DNA of 64,000 bases, from assembly GCF_031582965.1 (NCBI RefSeq), contig NZ_CP134049.1, positions 3,534,001 through 3,598,000 of the forward strand, read 5' to 3'. The position numbers were made by a program, and so were the translations under genes. The stretch comes from Bacillus sp. NEB1478 (GTDB lineage: Bacteria; Bacillota; Bacilli; Bacillales; Fictibacillaceae). Below, in pieces: positions 24,122 through 33,387 of the stretch (the stretch's first letter is position 1; every line of letters begins with the position of its first letter). A model generated the notes under the pieces. The model was not told the DNA's origin. It did no database searches and saw only the letters and a program-made list of their open reading frames with translations.

Positions 24122-25390
24122 CTATGATACTTTGTTTATTGTTGGTTTATTCGGCACATTAGCTTTTTGTACATTCATCGTTCTTCCTAAAAACCATGTT
24201 AATAATGCCGCGAGGACTAGAGAAGCAGCCAAAAAGTAGAACCCTGCATGGAAACTGCCTGTTGCATCCTTTAGCACACCAACAAATTTAGGTCCATTAT
24301 AGCCTCCTAAATTTCCGATTGCATTTTGCAACCCAAGTGCTGCACCTACTACTCCTGCCGGAATGATTGCAGTCGGAATCGCCCAAAGCGGCCCGTATGG
24401 AGCATACACACCAATGGCAGTTATCGATAGAAGAACCATTTGTAAAACAGGAGAATCCACAAATTGTCCAGCAACCATTGAAATTGCGGCGATTATCAAC
24501 GGAGTTACCACATGCTGTACCCGGTTCAAACGTCTGTCTGACCATATGGAGTTAACTACCATTCCTACAAGCGCAAATGTAAATGGGATTGCTGTTAACC
24601 ACCCCATTGTTGCAGGATCTTTAGTAAACGTACTCACTACACTTGGCACCCACATCGTATATCCATAAAAACCTGTCATCCATAAGAAGTACATCACGAC
24701 TAAGCCCCAAACCGTTTTGTTCTTGAAGGCTGCACCATAACCTTGTGATTTAACAGATTTACTTTGTTCTGCATTAAGGTCCGAAAGCAGCTTTGTGCGT
24801 TCCTTGTCATCCATCCATTTTGCATCTGACGGTCTGTCATCAATGAAAGCTAACCAAACAAATGCAAAAATAATAGGCGGAATTCCTTCTAAAATTAATA
24901 CCGTTTGCCAATCAAAATTCTTTAACAAAAGACCGGAAATTGGAGCCATTAGAATGGCTGAAACAGGCAGACACGCCATCCAAAATGCGTTTGCTCGTGC
25001 TCTTTCTTTTATTGTGAACCAGTTTGCTAACAAGATCAGTACCGCTGGCCAAACTCCACCTTCAGCAACCCCTAGTAAGAATCTAACAACTTTAAGCTGA
25101 CCTTCTGTTTGTACAAATCCTGATGCCATTGCGCATAATCCCCATAAAATCATCAGGATAAAAATAAATTTTTTCGCAGACCATTTTGTCGCAAGAATTC
25201 CACCAGGAATCTGGAGAATTAAATACCCTACAAAGAAAATTCCCGCGATATCACCGGCAGAAGATGCTGAGATATTAAGATCCTTCTGAATATAAGGCAT
25301 CAATACACCTACGTTAATTCGGTCCATATACGCAAGCATATACATAATAAAAGCTACCGGAATGATTTTTAACCACTTTGAACTTGTCAT
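24122..25390 (-). CDS. MFS transporter, anion:cation symporter (sugar-acid) type
   Basis: 422 residues with 12 membrane helices. YMDRINVGVLMPYIQKDLNISASSAGDIAGIFFVGYLILQIPGG is the signature start of ACS-family transporters such as glucarate/galactonate/hexuronate permeases. LGVAEGGVWPAVLILLANWF gives the usual motif B region. Placed last in the kinase-PdxA operon with its own cre site upstream, it is best read as the importer of the C4 sugar acid. The precise substrate is inferred. Ribosome binding site AGGAGGG. Confidence 0.87.
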   Translation of the reverse strand: MTSSKWLKIIPVAFIMYMLAYMDRINVGVLMPYIQKDLNISASSAGDIAGIFFVGYLILQIPGGILATKWSAKKFIFILMILWGLCAMASGFVQTEGQLKVVRFLLGVAEGGVWPAVLILLANWFTIKERARANAFWMACLPVSAILMAPISGLLLKNFDWQTVLILEGIPPIIFAFVWLAFIDDRPSDAKWMDDKERTKLLSDLNAEQSKSVKSQGYGAAFKNKTVWGLVVMYFLWMTGFYGYTMWVPSVVSTFTKDPATMGWLTAIPFTFALVGMVVNSIWSDRRLNRVQHVVTPLIIAAISMVAGQFVDSPVLQMVLLSITAIGVYAPYGPLWAIPTAIIPAGVVGAALGLQNAIGNLGGYNGPKFVGVLKDATGSFHAGFYFLAASLVLAALLTWFLGRTMNVQKANVPNKPTINKVS

Positions 25391-25443
25391 GACACAATCC
25401 CTCCTAGTTTTTCGTTCATTTTCTGACAGAACTTAGAAGTTGT

Positions 25444-25457
25444 TGTAATCGCTTACA
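25444..25457. promoter_or_regulatory. CcpA cre site
   Basis: TGTAATCGCTTACA fits the cre consensus TGWAANCGNTNWCA at every position. It lies between the pdxA-like gene and the transporter gene, 54 bp before the transporter start, so the transporter is probably under carbon catabolite control. Confidence 0.75.
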
Positions 25458-25517
25458 TGATTTTCAATCTAGAAAGAGAGAACTATAACCCTCTCTCTCC
25501 AGCGATACCCGGAAAAC

Positions 25518-26537
25518 CTAAACTTTTTGTGTACGGAAGTAAACAGAATACTTTGCCGCGAGCTTAATAGCTTCTTCCATACTTACTGATCCAGCAATGC
25601 CTGTTCCAGCGATATCAAAAGCTGTTCCATGATCGACAGATGTTCTTAGGAATGGCAAACCATTCGTTATCGAAATCGTTCTTTCAAAATCAGTCATCTT
25701 TGCAGCAATATGACCTTGGTCATGATAAAGAGAAAGAACAGCATCGTACTTTCCATGTAACGCCTGATGAAAAACTGAATCTGCTGGAACTGGTCCAAAT
25801 ACTTGTAATCCATCCTTTCGGGCTCTTTCAATTCCTGGCGTGATTTCGTCGAGTTCTTCTCGTCCGAATAACCCATGTTCTCCACTATGTGGGTTTAATC
25901 CCGCTACTGCTATTTTTCGTTCCTCAATACCAAGACGCTGCAGTGCCTCGTCACATCTTTTCACATAATCATATACTCTGTCTGCCGTTATCTGGCCGAT
26001 TGCATCTTTAAGGGATAAGTGTCTAGTCAGGAAAAAGATTCTTAGTGAGTTCACTTCAAACATTGTTAACGGATCGTCAACACCTGTTAAGCCAGCAAGC
26101 ATCTCAGTATGTCCGATGTAAGGAACCTTCGCTGCTTGTAATGATTCTTTATTAATAGGAGTGGTAGCGATAGCATCGACTTTACCTTGGTTTGCCAATT
26201 CAATACTTTTTTGAATATATTCAAACGCCGCCTGTCCACACATTGCCTGTACTTCTCCAATTCTCAAATCACTTATATTCAAGTTATCCAGATGGATAAT
26301 ATCAATCGTTCCAAATTCAAACTTTCCATCAACCGGTTCACTTATGTCATTTAAAGAAAGAGATACATCGGTAAATGACATTGCTTTTTTTAACACTTCT
26401 TTATGTCCGATTACTAACGGTTTACAGTTCTCATAGATTTCTTTTTTCTCCAAAGCTTTTACAACGATTTCTGGTCCAATCCCTGCCGGGTCACCCATAG
26501 GTATTACAACAACCGGTTTTGAATCAATTCTAGTCAT
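25518..26537 (-). CDS. PdxA-family 4-phosphate dehydrogenase (PdxA2-like)
   Basis: 339 residues of the PdxA family. Motifs are [17 protein letters not shown] at the N terminus, [23 protein letters not shown] and [10 protein letters not shown], which supply the His ligands for the divalent metal. Canonical PdxA makes a pyridoxal-5-phosphate precursor. Its paralogue PdxA2 oxidises and decarboxylates D-threonate- or D-erythronate-4-phosphate to dihydroxyacetone phosphate. Coupling to an acid-sugar kinase (ATGA overlap) favours the latter. The genus should make PLP by PdxS/PdxT, which agrees. Confidence 0.87.
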   Translation of the reverse strand: MTRIDSKPVVVIPMGDPAGIGPEIVVKALEKKEIYENCKPLVIGHKEVLKKAMSFTDVSLSLNDISEPVDGKFEFGTIDIIHLDNLNISDLRIGEVQAMCGQAAFEYIQKSIELANQGKVDAIATTPINKESLQAAKVPYIGHTEMLAGLTGVDDPLTMFEVNSLRIFFLTRHLSLKDAIGQITADRVYDYVKRCDEALQRLGIEERKIAVAGLNPHSGEHGLFGREELDEITPGIERARKDGLQVFGPVPADSVFHQALHGKYDAVLSLYHDQGHIAAKMTDFERTISITNGLPFLRTSVDHGTAFDIAGTGIAGSVSMEEAIKLAAKYSVYFRTQKV

Positions 26538-27850
26538 CTCACAATCTCCTCTTCTTTTTTAAGACTTTTCAAATGATGCATTAAATACTGTACTGATCTT
26601 GTAATCGCGTCCTCTTCGCCCACCATACCGCCTTTCGTGATAATAGGCAGTCCATCCAAGTATCCACCGATCAACCGTCCATAAGCTGCAAGTGGAAATA
26701 CCTCATCCAACAACTGAATACCATATGTTTTTCCTGCCGCACAAATGGATGCAGTTACATCTCCACCACTCGAAAAACACCCACTGATTACGGTTTCACT
26801 GCCTTGTATAATCTTCTGGGAGATTAAAGCAAGGCCATCGGTAATTCTCTTAGCTAATGATTCTTCGTTCGTATTTTGCTGTTTGGCTAAAGTCTGCAAG
26901 TCTAATAGTTTCATGCCTTCTTGAAAGGTAGTAACGAGTATGATGTTTTCATTCTTAGTGCGATCAATTCCTTCTTGAACAGCCCTTACCAACTCTGCCG
27001 TCCTTACGTCCATGTCAGGACTTACGAGCTTTTCTGGTACAACATACACGGGTTTCACTTTCATCGTACTAATCAGATGATTTAACTGTCTTCCAGTTGC
27101 AGTTGTACAACTTCCGACAGATACTAGTAACTTTGGTGAATGATTTCTTCTCTTAAACTTTTCTTTCACATATAAAGAGGTCAATGGTCCAGGATCAACC
27201 GGAACAAACGAGTGATTTAATGAACACATTGTTTCTGAGATGAGCTGTATCTGTTCATTGGTAACAGCATCAATCACAATAATTTTTTTGCCCTTCTTCA
27301 TCATCGAATCCAACTCAGCGGACAATGCTGTTTTTCCTTTTAATACAAGGCTCAGTTCAATATGGTCCACAGTATACTTGCTTTGTTGTGAAATAATGCT
27401 CACTACATTTGATTGTTTCAAAGGATTTTGGGGATCTTTCGCAACATCTGTTTCTTGTACCGGAACGCCTTCGACTAAAAGATAGCCGCCAACTGTTGTC
27501 CTTCCTGAGTTTGGGTAAGAAGGGACTACGACAGCAACAAAATCTTCTGTTAGTGTATCCAAAATCGCATCAATTTCCGTACCAATGTTACCTCTGACTG
27601 TACTGTCAATTCTTTTGCTGAACAGCTCAGCCCCTAAAGAAGCCATGCGGGTAACAGCCCTCTTTACACGTTCGTACGCTACTTCTTGACGAATGTATCT
27701 GCTGTCTGTATCTATACAGATAGCGTCATAGTTGTATCCTTTAACGCTTGAGTCATCCAAAATTGTTGCTGTTGAAAACCCGTGTTTGGTTAAGAGAACC
27801 CCAGTTGCATTTGCTCCTGTCAAATCGTCTGCAATAACAGCTATTTTCAT
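26534..27850 (-). CDS. Four-carbon acid sugar kinase family (DUF1537, DtnK/OtnK type)
   Basis: 438 residues. N-terminal domain: [22 protein letters not shown], with ADDLTGA the family signature. It continues to [20 protein letters not shown]. The C-terminal nucleotide-binding domain holds [15 protein letters not shown] and GGMVGEED. Such enzymes phosphorylate C4 sugar acids at O4, and the adjacent PdxA-type enzyme uses the product. Overlaps both neighbours by 4 bp. D-threonate and D-erythronate are the candidate substrates; choice between them needs assay. Confidence 0.88.
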   Translation of the reverse strand: MKIAVIADDLTGANATGVLLTKHGFSTATILDDSSVKGYNYDAICIDTDSRYIRQEVAYERVKRAVTRMASLGAELFSKRIDSTVRGNIGTEIDAILDTLTEDFVAVVVPSYPNSGRTTVGGYLLVEGVPVQETDVAKDPQNPLKQSNVVSIISQQSKYTVDHIELSLVLKGKTALSAELDSMMKKGKKIIVIDAVTNEQIQLISETMCSLNHSFVPVDPGPLTSLYVKEKFKRRNHSPKLLVSVGSCTTATGRQLNHLISTMKVKPVYVVPEKLVSPDMDVRTAELVRAVQEGIDRTKNENIILVTTFQEGMKLLDLQTLAKQQNTNEESLAKRITDGLALISQKIIQGSETVISGCFSSGGDVTASICAAGKTYGIQLLDEVFPLAAYGRLIGGYLDGLPIITKGGMVGEEDAITRSVQYLMHHLKSLKKEEEIVR

Positions 27851-28635
27851 ATCGCTGTTTCCTCACCTTCGGAAACAGTGCGAATAATCGTTTGTTCACC
27901 AAAACGTTTTAAATCTTCTTTGCTGATTTGAGAGTCTGTAATGATCCCGTTTATCTCATCTAAGGAACAAATTTGAGAAAAAGCATTTTTATTAAATTTG
28001 CTTGAATCTGCAACTAGCCAGATTGATTTTGCTGAGGCTACCATCAATTTTTTTATTAAGGCTTTTTCCATTGTTGGTGCTGACATACCATTGTCCAAGT
28101 CAATAGCATGTGTACCAAGGAAAAGAAGGTCTACTTTGATTTGCCGCAGCAACGATTGAGTATGTGGACCTGACATCGCTCCTATGCCCGACTGCACGTT
28201 TCCACCTGTGCAGATGACGGAAGACGGGCTATCGACTAATTCACTAGCAACCTTTAAATCGTTCGTTATAATTGTTAAATCTGCTCTGTTCTTAATTATT
28301 TTGGCAATTTCAAATGTTGTTGTCCCTGAGTCTAGTAAAAGACTGCATCCTTCAGGAATTATTGTTGCCGCATATTTCGCTATTAATTTTTTTTGCTCAG
28401 TTCTAGTTACTGTCTTGCTTTGATAAGGCGTTTCTGAAATAAGAACATTTACAGCGACTGCTCCTCCGTGTGTACGAATTAACTTGCTCTCATCTTCCAA
28501 CTGCCCAAGATCTCTTCTTATCGTCATACTGGAAACTTGCAGTTCCTGAACGAGCTGATCAATCTGGACCTTCCCGTCTCTTTCTAGAATTTTTATGATT
28601 TCTAGTTTTCTTTCTAAAGGAAGCATGTTGTTCAT
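27847..28635 (-). CDS. DeoR family transcriptional regulator
   Basis: 262 residues from the ATG with AAGGA 10 nt upstream. The N-terminal HTH reads LERKLEIIKILERDGKVQIDQLVQELQVSSMTIRRDLGQLE. The C-terminal DeoR sensor domain (LLLDSGTTTFEIAKII, VICTGGNVQSGIGAMSGP) binds a phosphorylated sugar. First gene of the operon and coupled to the kinase gene, so it probably represses it until the sugar-acid phosphate appears. Confidence 0.9.
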   Translation of the reverse strand: MNNMLPLERKLEIIKILERDGKVQIDQLVQELQVSSMTIRRDLGQLEDESKLIRTHGGAVAVNVLISETPYQSKTVTRTEQKKLIAKYAATIIPEGCSLLLDSGTTTFEIAKIIKNRADLTIITNDLKVASELVDSPSSVICTGGNVQSGIGAMSGPHTQSLLRQIKVDLLFLGTHAIDLDNGMSAPTMEKALIKKLMVASAKSIWLVADSSKFNKNAFSQICSLDEINGIITDSQISKEDLKRFGEQTIIRTVSEGEETAI

Positions 28636-28728
28636 TTTTACCACATCCTTGTGTTCGATTATGTTCGTTTATGTTATTTTTCGCAATAGTACTTTTTCAG
28701 TATTTTCTAAAAATACTTACAGCAAATA

Positions 28729-28764
28729 AAAAAACCAACTCCAATTAGAGAATCGGCAGTTGGT
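28729..28764 (-). terminator. Terminator of the VWA gene
   Basis: On the minus strand AACCAACTGCC pairs imperfectly with the complementary arm GGAGTTGGTT, then TTTTTTT. Confidence 0.78.
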
Positions 28765-28773
28765 TCCTTTTTG

Positions 28774-29358
28774 TCATTTTCGTCTTTTCTCTGATACTTC
28801 CTCACAAATCATGTTATACATTTTCTCAACACCGTTTTCAGTTGCTTCAAAGTTAAACGCGTTATCCATCTGGATGCCAATGCTCTCCGCTTCTTTTACA
28901 GCATCGATGTTTGCTCCCATGAAAATGAACTCCCAACTGTATTTCTCTTGCTGGTGTTTGATGAGCTGCTGCACTTTTTCATACGTAAACTCACTGCTCG
29001 CATTTTCCATTCCGTCTGTCGTGATTACAAAAAATACCTTGCCAGGTTTTTGGTCCTCATTTGTGTTTGATAATCTGTATCCAACATCCAAAACCGTTTT
29101 CCCTACTGCATCAAGAAGCGCTGTGGTACCTCTTACGTAATAATCTTTATCTGTCAGCTTTGCTTTTTTTGCATCAATCCCGTTCCATAAAATTTCATAC
29201 TTATCATCAAAAAGTACGGTAGTAAGAACTGTGTCACCTTCAAGCTGACACTGCTTTTCAATAAACGCATTGAACCCGCCAATCGCATCCTGCTCCAATC
29301 CTGACATAGACCCGCTTCGATCCAGCAAAAAGACAATCTCCGTTAAATTCTTATTCAT
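28774..29358 (-). CDS. Von Willebrand factor type A domain protein
   Basis: 194 residues from the ATG with GGAGG at 9-nt spacing. A single VWA domain fills the protein. The complete MIDAS motif is LLDRSGSM (DxSxS, residues 13-17), RGTTALLDA (Thr) and TTDGMEN (Asp). No signal peptide or membrane segment, so it is cytosolic. Divergent from a small helical protein gene with a 99-bp shared promoter region. Stand-alone cytosolic VWA proteins often work in stress or conflict complexes, but no partner ATPase is present here. Confidence 0.86.
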   Translation of the reverse strand: MNKNLTEIVFLLDRSGSMSGLEQDAIGGFNAFIEKQCQLEGDTVLTTVLFDDKYEILWNGIDAKKAKLTDKDYYVRGTTALLDAVGKTVLDVGYRLSNTNEDQKPGKVFFVITTDGMENASSEFTYEKVQQLIKHQQEKYSWEFIFMGANIDAVKEAESIGIQMDNAFNFEATENGVEKMYNMICEEVSEKRRK

Positions 29359-29386
29359 AATCTTCATCCTCCAAAAATGTTTGTCA

Positions 29387-29395
29387 TGCTATAAT
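29387..29395 (+). promoter_or_regulatory. Extended -10 promoter for the helical protein gene
   Basis: TGCTATAAT is a perfect extended -10 (TGnTATAAT), 63 bp before the ATG. A small hairpin (GTCGC/GCGAC, 29422-29438) lies just before the ribosome binding site and could modulate translation. Confidence 0.6.
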
Positions 29396-29457
29396 AATAA
29401 CGAGGATTATCCATTATTTGGTCGCCTCATAAGCGACATTTCCAGGAGGTTGACCAT

Positions 29458-29949
29458 ATGCTAGATCAGAAGATTTTATTGGAACTGCAGGAGTATATTG
29501 AACAGCATTTAATCTATGAGAGTTCACTTAAGTACTCTGAATATATGGAACAAGAGCTCATCCTCGATAGCATTCATTTTGAACTGGATGATTATATAAA
29601 AAACAATAAGAAGCCAACTCTTCAGGAAGTGCTGTTTCGTTTTATTGATAAAAAAGAAATGAAAGATCCGGAAGTCTATAAAAAAGCTGGGATCGATCGG
29701 AAGCTGTTTTCAAAAATACGGTCTACTTCCGACTACCGACCTGGAAAAAATACGATTATTGCACTTGCCTTAGCACTTGAGCTAAATGAAGAGGAATTCG
29801 ATGAACTACTTGAATCAGGAGGGTACTCATTGTCTGAGAGCGACACGAGTGATTTAGTCATCAAATTTTGTTTAGAAAAGAAAATCTATGATGTGATGCA
29901 AGTGAATGAGTGTTTGGACTATTTTAGTATGAAAACTTTGGGTGTTTAA
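29458..29949 (+). CDS. Helical protein, macro-domain-associated C-terminal type
   Basis: 163 residues, all helical. The central segment DPEVYKKAGIDRKLFSKIR, then YRPGKNTIIALALALELNEEEFDELLESGGYSLS, is a pattern I know from C-terminal regions of macro-domain (ADP-ribose-related) proteins. In them it resembles a lambda-repressor-like HTH (K-x-x-I-x-L-A-L-A-L-x-L). Here it occurs without a macro domain. AGGAGG precedes the ATG. Divergent from the VWA gene; the pair looks like a two-gene module. Function unknown. Confidence 0.68.
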   Translation: MLDQKILLELQEYIEQHLIYESSLKYSEYMEQELILDSIHFELDDYIKNNKKPTLQEVLFRFIDKKEMKDPEVYKKAGIDRKLFSKIRSTSDYRPGKNTIIALALALELNEEEFDELLESGGYSLSESDTSDLVIKFCLEKKIYDVMQVNECLDYFSMKTLGV

Positions 29950-29952
29950 ATG

Positions 29953-29989
29953 TAAAAAGACAACTTCGAAATCGAAGTTGTCTTTTTAA
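29953..29989. terminator. Bidirectional terminator
   Basis: AAAAAGACAACTTCG and CGAAGTTGTCTTTTT form a perfect 15-bp hairpin with AAAT loop, serving both convergent genes. Confidence 0.9.
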
Positions 29990-29993
29990 AATT

Positions 29994-31109
29994 CTACTCA
30001 ATCGCTCCTGAAACTTCATAAAGACTCAAGTCAATTTCAGTTTGTTTGTTTAATGCCAGTTTTGCTAGTTCTGCCCCAAGATATGGTCCACTTGTTAAAC
30101 CGGAAGCCCCTAATCCATTGGCAATCAGAATTCCTTCGTAATCAGGCAAAGCTCCAATAACAGGTAAAAACCCTGGAGTGAATGGACGGAAACCTACCCT
30201 TGTTTCAAGAAGTGTACCATCTGATAATCCTGGCGCAATCGCTAAAGCTTTTGTTAAGATTTCATTCACTCCACCAGCAGTTACACGATTATCAAATCCA
30301 GCTTCATCTTCATGTGTCGCACCTACCACAACTTGTCCATCTTCAAAGGTGAGAATGTATTGAGTCGTTGGAGGCATGACAACCGGCCACGAACCTGTAT
30401 CCATATCCGGCATTTCAAGGTGAACAATTTGCGCCTTTTGTGGTGTTACTTTGAAGTTCACACCAAATTCCTGCAATAACTCTTGCGACCATGCACCTGC
30501 TGTAACGATGACTTGATCTGCCAGTAATGTTTTTTCTTCAAGTTTTATTCCGATAACACGATTGTTTTCAATAACAATAGAAGCATTTCCGTATAGAAGT
30601 TCAGCTCCATGCTTAACTGCACCGTTAATCAAAGCGTTCCGTAATGCTCTTCCGTTTACTCGTGCTCCACCGCTCACATAAACAGAACCATACTCTTCAG
30701 ATAATGGAGGGAATAACTTTCTCGTCTCTTCAGGTGATAATATCGAAATCTCCCCAATTTCAGGTGCGTCTTCCCGTCGTTTCCGTGCGCGTTCTGCCAT
30801 TTTTTCTAACTTAACAGGATCACCATGAAGGCTTAGCGCTCCAACCCGCTCGTATCCCGTATCCGTTTCACCATCAGCTTCTAATTGAGCAATCAATTCA
30901 GGATAATAGCGGGCACCGCCTTTAACTAATTGATACCACGCTTTGTTTCGCCGCTGTGAAAGCCAAGGACAAACAATTCCCGCTGCTGCGTCTGTTGCCT
31001 GCCCTTTGTCTTGGCGATCTACTAAAGTCACTTCTGCACCTGCTTTGGCAAGATGATATGCGGTTGATGCACCAAGGATTCCAGCTCCGATTACAATGAT
31101 TTTTTGCAT
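29994..31109 (-). CDS. FAD-dependent amino acid oxidoreductase (DAO family)
   Basis: 371 residues from the ATG with AGGTG 5 nt upstream; the longer frame to 31175 is not needed. The N terminus IIVIGAGILGASTAYHLAKAGAEVTLVDR is the GxGxxG FAD-binding beta-alpha-beta. AAAGIVCPWLSQRRNKAWY follows, and the C terminus has RVGFRPFTPGFLPVIGALPDYEGILIANGLGASGLTSGP, the closing FAD contact typical of DAO-family D-amino-acid dehydrogenases and glycine oxidases. Substrate open. No thiamine genes adjacent, so it is not evidently ThiO. Confidence 0.85.
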   Translation of the reverse strand: MQKIIVIGAGILGASTAYHLAKAGAEVTLVDRQDKGQATDAAAGIVCPWLSQRRNKAWYQLVKGGARYYPELIAQLEADGETDTGYERVGALSLHGDPVKLEKMAERARKRREDAPEIGEISILSPEETRKLFPPLSEEYGSVYVSGGARVNGRALRNALINGAVKHGAELLYGNASIVIENNRVIGIKLEEKTLLADQVIVTAGAWSQELLQEFGVNFKVTPQKAQIVHLEMPDMDTGSWPVVMPPTTQYILTFEDGQVVVGATHEDEAGFDNRVTAGGVNEILTKALAIAPGLSDGTLLETRVGFRPFTPGFLPVIGALPDYEGILIANGLGASGLTSGPYLGAELAKLALNKQTEIDLSLYEVSGAIE

Positions 31110-31271
31110 ATAAACACCTTTTTTTGTTTTCGTATATTTATAGTTTCCTACATAAGCGTTCTTAAATTGTAACATAAGCGATTTAGTTTTAATGAACGAT
31201 CATTTTATTACAAGCAGAGTTCCCATGATGTATTATTTTCATTCAATTGTAAAAATTAATAAACTTTGTAT

Positions 31272-31300
31272 TTGACAAAAGAAAAAGAATAAGTTAATTT
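31272..31300 (+). promoter_or_regulatory. SigA promoter of the NAD(P)H oxidoreductase gene
   Basis: TTGACA, 17-bp spacer, TAATTT. The operator described next overlaps the expected transcription start. Confidence 0.7.
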
Positions 31301-31304
31301 GTAT

Positions 31305-31340
31305 GTACAAGCAACTATATACAAATAAGTTTGCTTGTAC
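31305..31340. promoter_or_regulatory. Inverted-repeat operator, GTACAAGCAA / TTGCTTGTAC
   Basis: Perfect 10-bp arms at 31305-31314 and 31331-31340 separated by 16 bp, covering the transcription start. Layout and the outer TGTATGTAC/GTACACACA extension resemble redox-sensing MarR/DUF24 (YodB/HxlR-type) repressor sites in front of flavin reductases. Confidence 0.65.
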
Positions 31341-31370
31341 ACACAAAAGAATTTAAAGGAGACATTTCTT

Positions 31371-31907
31371 ATGAAAACACTCGTTATTATCACTCATCCT
31401 AATCTTCAGCAATCTCGTATCAATCGTGCCTGGATGGATGAATTAAAAAAGCATGAAGAAATCACAGTTCATACTCTTTATGAAACATACCCTGATGGAA
31501 AAATAGATGTAACTCACGAACAAAACTTGTTAGAGTCACATGATCGCATTATCCTTCAATTTCCGTTCTACTGGTACAGCACTCCTCCATTGTTAAAACA
31601 ATGGCAAGATGAAGTACTTTCTTATGGCTGGGCATATGGAGAAGGCGGCGACAAGCTTCATGGCAAAGAACTTGGCCTTGCCATTTCAACTTTTGGTCCA
31701 AAAGATTCGTATCAAACGACTGGTTACAACAATTTCACAATGGAAACATTAACAACTCCATTACAACAAACGAGTAATTTAATCGGTACTAAATTCATGC
31801 CACTATTCGTATTAAATGGTGTAATGCATGTAACAGATGAGGAACTTCAAGAAAGTGCAAAAGCTTATGTAGAATTTGTTTTACAGCGTTCTAAAATTGA
31901 AGCTTAA
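31371..31907 (+). CDS. NAD(P)H-dependent oxidoreductase (flavodoxin-fold quinone reductase)
   Basis: 178 residues from the ATG with AAGGAG at good spacing. Flavodoxin-like fold of the YwrO/KefF/NQO group: VIITHPNLQQSRINRAWMDEL (FMN/FAD phosphate loop), LLESHDRIILQFPFYWYSTPPLLKQWQDEVLSYGWAYG (the classic FPxYWYSxPxxLKxWxD signature) and LGLAISTFGPKDSYQTTGYN. Reduces quinones or similar electrophiles by two electrons. A palindromic operator at the promoter suggests induction by such compounds. No regulator gene is adjacent. Confidence 0.9.
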   Translation: MKTLVIITHPNLQQSRINRAWMDELKKHEEITVHTLYETYPDGKIDVTHEQNLLESHDRIILQFPFYWYSTPPLLKQWQDEVLSYGWAYGEGGDKLHGKELGLAISTFGPKDSYQTTGYNNFTMETLTTPLQQTSNLIGTKFMPLFVLNGVMHVTDEELQESAKAYVEFVLQRSKIEA

Positions 31908-31921
31908 TATAAAAATATAAG

Positions 31922-31959
31922 CAAAAGAGGTATTTCTTGTGTAGAAATACCTCTTTTAC
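31922..31959 (+). terminator. Terminator after the oxidoreductase gene
   Basis: AAAAGAGGTATTTCT pairs with AGAAATACCTCTTTT around TGTGT. Confidence 0.9.
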
Positions 31960-32092
31960 TTTTAAAAATGTATTCACTATTCACGCATTCATAACAACCT
32001 AGCTTAGAGTGCGTCCTTCTTAAAAATACCGAATGCCTTTGGATCCTCACTAAGCATAAAGAAGCATTCAGCCCCTGCTTCTTTTCTACTTT

Positions 32093-33217
32093 CTATTCAA
32101 CCCCCGGGAACCATCCAGGTGTATTAATGATCGCGTTCCATAGCGGATCTGGAACAACTAGCTCTTTTTGTTTCGTTTTATCGATCTTTGTTACGATTTC
32201 AGACTCTTGTCCTTGTTCGATTTTTTCTAACCAATCTGGATCGATAATGAGCTCACGGCCAAGAGCTATTAGAGGTACACCAGTCTCAAACGCTTTGATC
32301 GCATCCTCTGCTGTGTAGATGGACCCGACGCCGATTACCGGTACACGGTCTCCAGCTCTTTCTTTGATGATCTCAATGCGAGGGCGTGCATCCTCTACTC
32401 CACGTCTAGGTTCTGACCAGAAATCCATCAGCGAAACATGAAGGTAATCCAGTTTCTTCCCACTTAATGCGTCAACAAGTGCCAATGTGTCCGCCATTGT
32501 GATTCCAGGTGTTGTTGGTTCTTCTGGAGAAAAACGAAATCCGACAAGGAAGTTTTCGTCAGCGTGTTCTGCCGCTGCTTTTTGTACAGCATCTACCACC
32601 GCAATCGGGAATGCCATGCGCTTTTCTAAAGAACCACCCCATTGATCTTCACGGCGGTTAGCGTGAGGAGAGAAGAACTGTTGAATCAAGTAGCCGTTCG
32701 CTCCGTGAATTTCAACACCGTCGTAACCCGCTTCAATCGCACGTCTCGTCGCTTCTCCAAAATCATGGATGATGGATTCTACTTCAGATGAAGTTAATGG
32801 ACGAGGCACTGGTTTGCCTTCAGCTGATGGGATGTCACTTGCACTGACAACGTCTCCATTTGGAACGAGCTCTGGCGGAACTTCACGACCGCCATGAAAA
32901 ATCTGCAAAATGGCTTTTGAACCTTTTGCCTGAATAGCTGAAGCCAAGCGGCGAAGGCTCGGAACCATGTCATCCGTATCTCCAGCAAACTCTCCCGGAA
33001 ACCCTTTACCATTCGCTGTTACATACGTACAAGCTGTTATCACCATGCCAACACCTTCAGAACGGCGCTCATAATATTGAACCTCTTCATCGGTTACCGT
33101 CCCATCTTCGTTAGATGAGAAATTTGTCATCGGTGCCATTACTACCCGGTTCTTTAACTCAATACCATTTTTGAAACGGAAAGAAGTAAATAGCGGTGCG
33201 TATTTTTCGTTCATCAT
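32093..33217 (-). CDS. NADH:flavin oxidoreductase, Old Yellow Enzyme family
   Basis: 374 residues counted from the ATG with GGTGGAG about 9 nt upstream. TIM-barrel flavoprotein: PLFTSFRFKNGIELKNRVVMAPMTNFSSNEDGTVTD (N-terminal FMN-binding strand), ILQIFHGGREV, GYDGVEIHGANGYLIQQFFSPHANRREDQWGGSLEKRM (the central active-site signature) and VPVIGVGSIYTAEDAIKAFETGVPLIALGRELI (FMN phosphate site). No C-terminal iron-sulfur/NAD extension, so it is the short YqiG-like type. It likely reduces activated alkenes; the natural substrate is unknown. Confidence 0.92.
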   Translation of the reverse strand: MMNEKYAPLFTSFRFKNGIELKNRVVMAPMTNFSSNEDGTVTDEEVQYYERRSEGVGMVITACTYVTANGKGFPGEFAGDTDDMVPSLRRLASAIQAKGSKAILQIFHGGREVPPELVPNGDVVSASDIPSAEGKPVPRPLTSSEVESIIHDFGEATRRAIEAGYDGVEIHGANGYLIQQFFSPHANRREDQWGGSLEKRMAFPIAVVDAVQKAAAEHADENFLVGFRFSPEEPTTPGITMADTLALVDALSGKKLDYLHVSLMDFWSEPRRGVEDARPRIEIIKERAGDRVPVIGVGSIYTAEDAIKAFETGVPLIALGRELIIDPDWLEKIEQGQESEIVTKIDKTKQKELVVPDPLWNAIINTPGWFPGVE

Positions 33218-33342
33218 ACTGTAAATCTCCACCTTTTATAATTCATAATTACTTTCTTTTTTAAAGTTACTACCTATATTAATGCTTCGTGTTTTGAAAA
33301 TCAAAGAAAACGATTCAAGTTGTATGTTTCACCTCAAATAAA

Positions 33343-33374
33343 AAATCTAACCTCATAACAGTGAGATTAGATTG
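33343..33374 (-). terminator. Terminator of the FG-GAP-like gene
   Basis: AATCTAATCTCA pairs with TGAGGTTAGATT (one mismatch); TTTTTT follows on the minus strand. Confidence 0.8.
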
Positions 33375-33387
33375 AAAAGTTTATATT

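Noticed and set aside
23883..24239. Rightward 118-residue ORF over the ADH/MFS gap
   Set aside because: It runs over the MFS coding sequence and the terminator hairpin, with no ribosome binding site.
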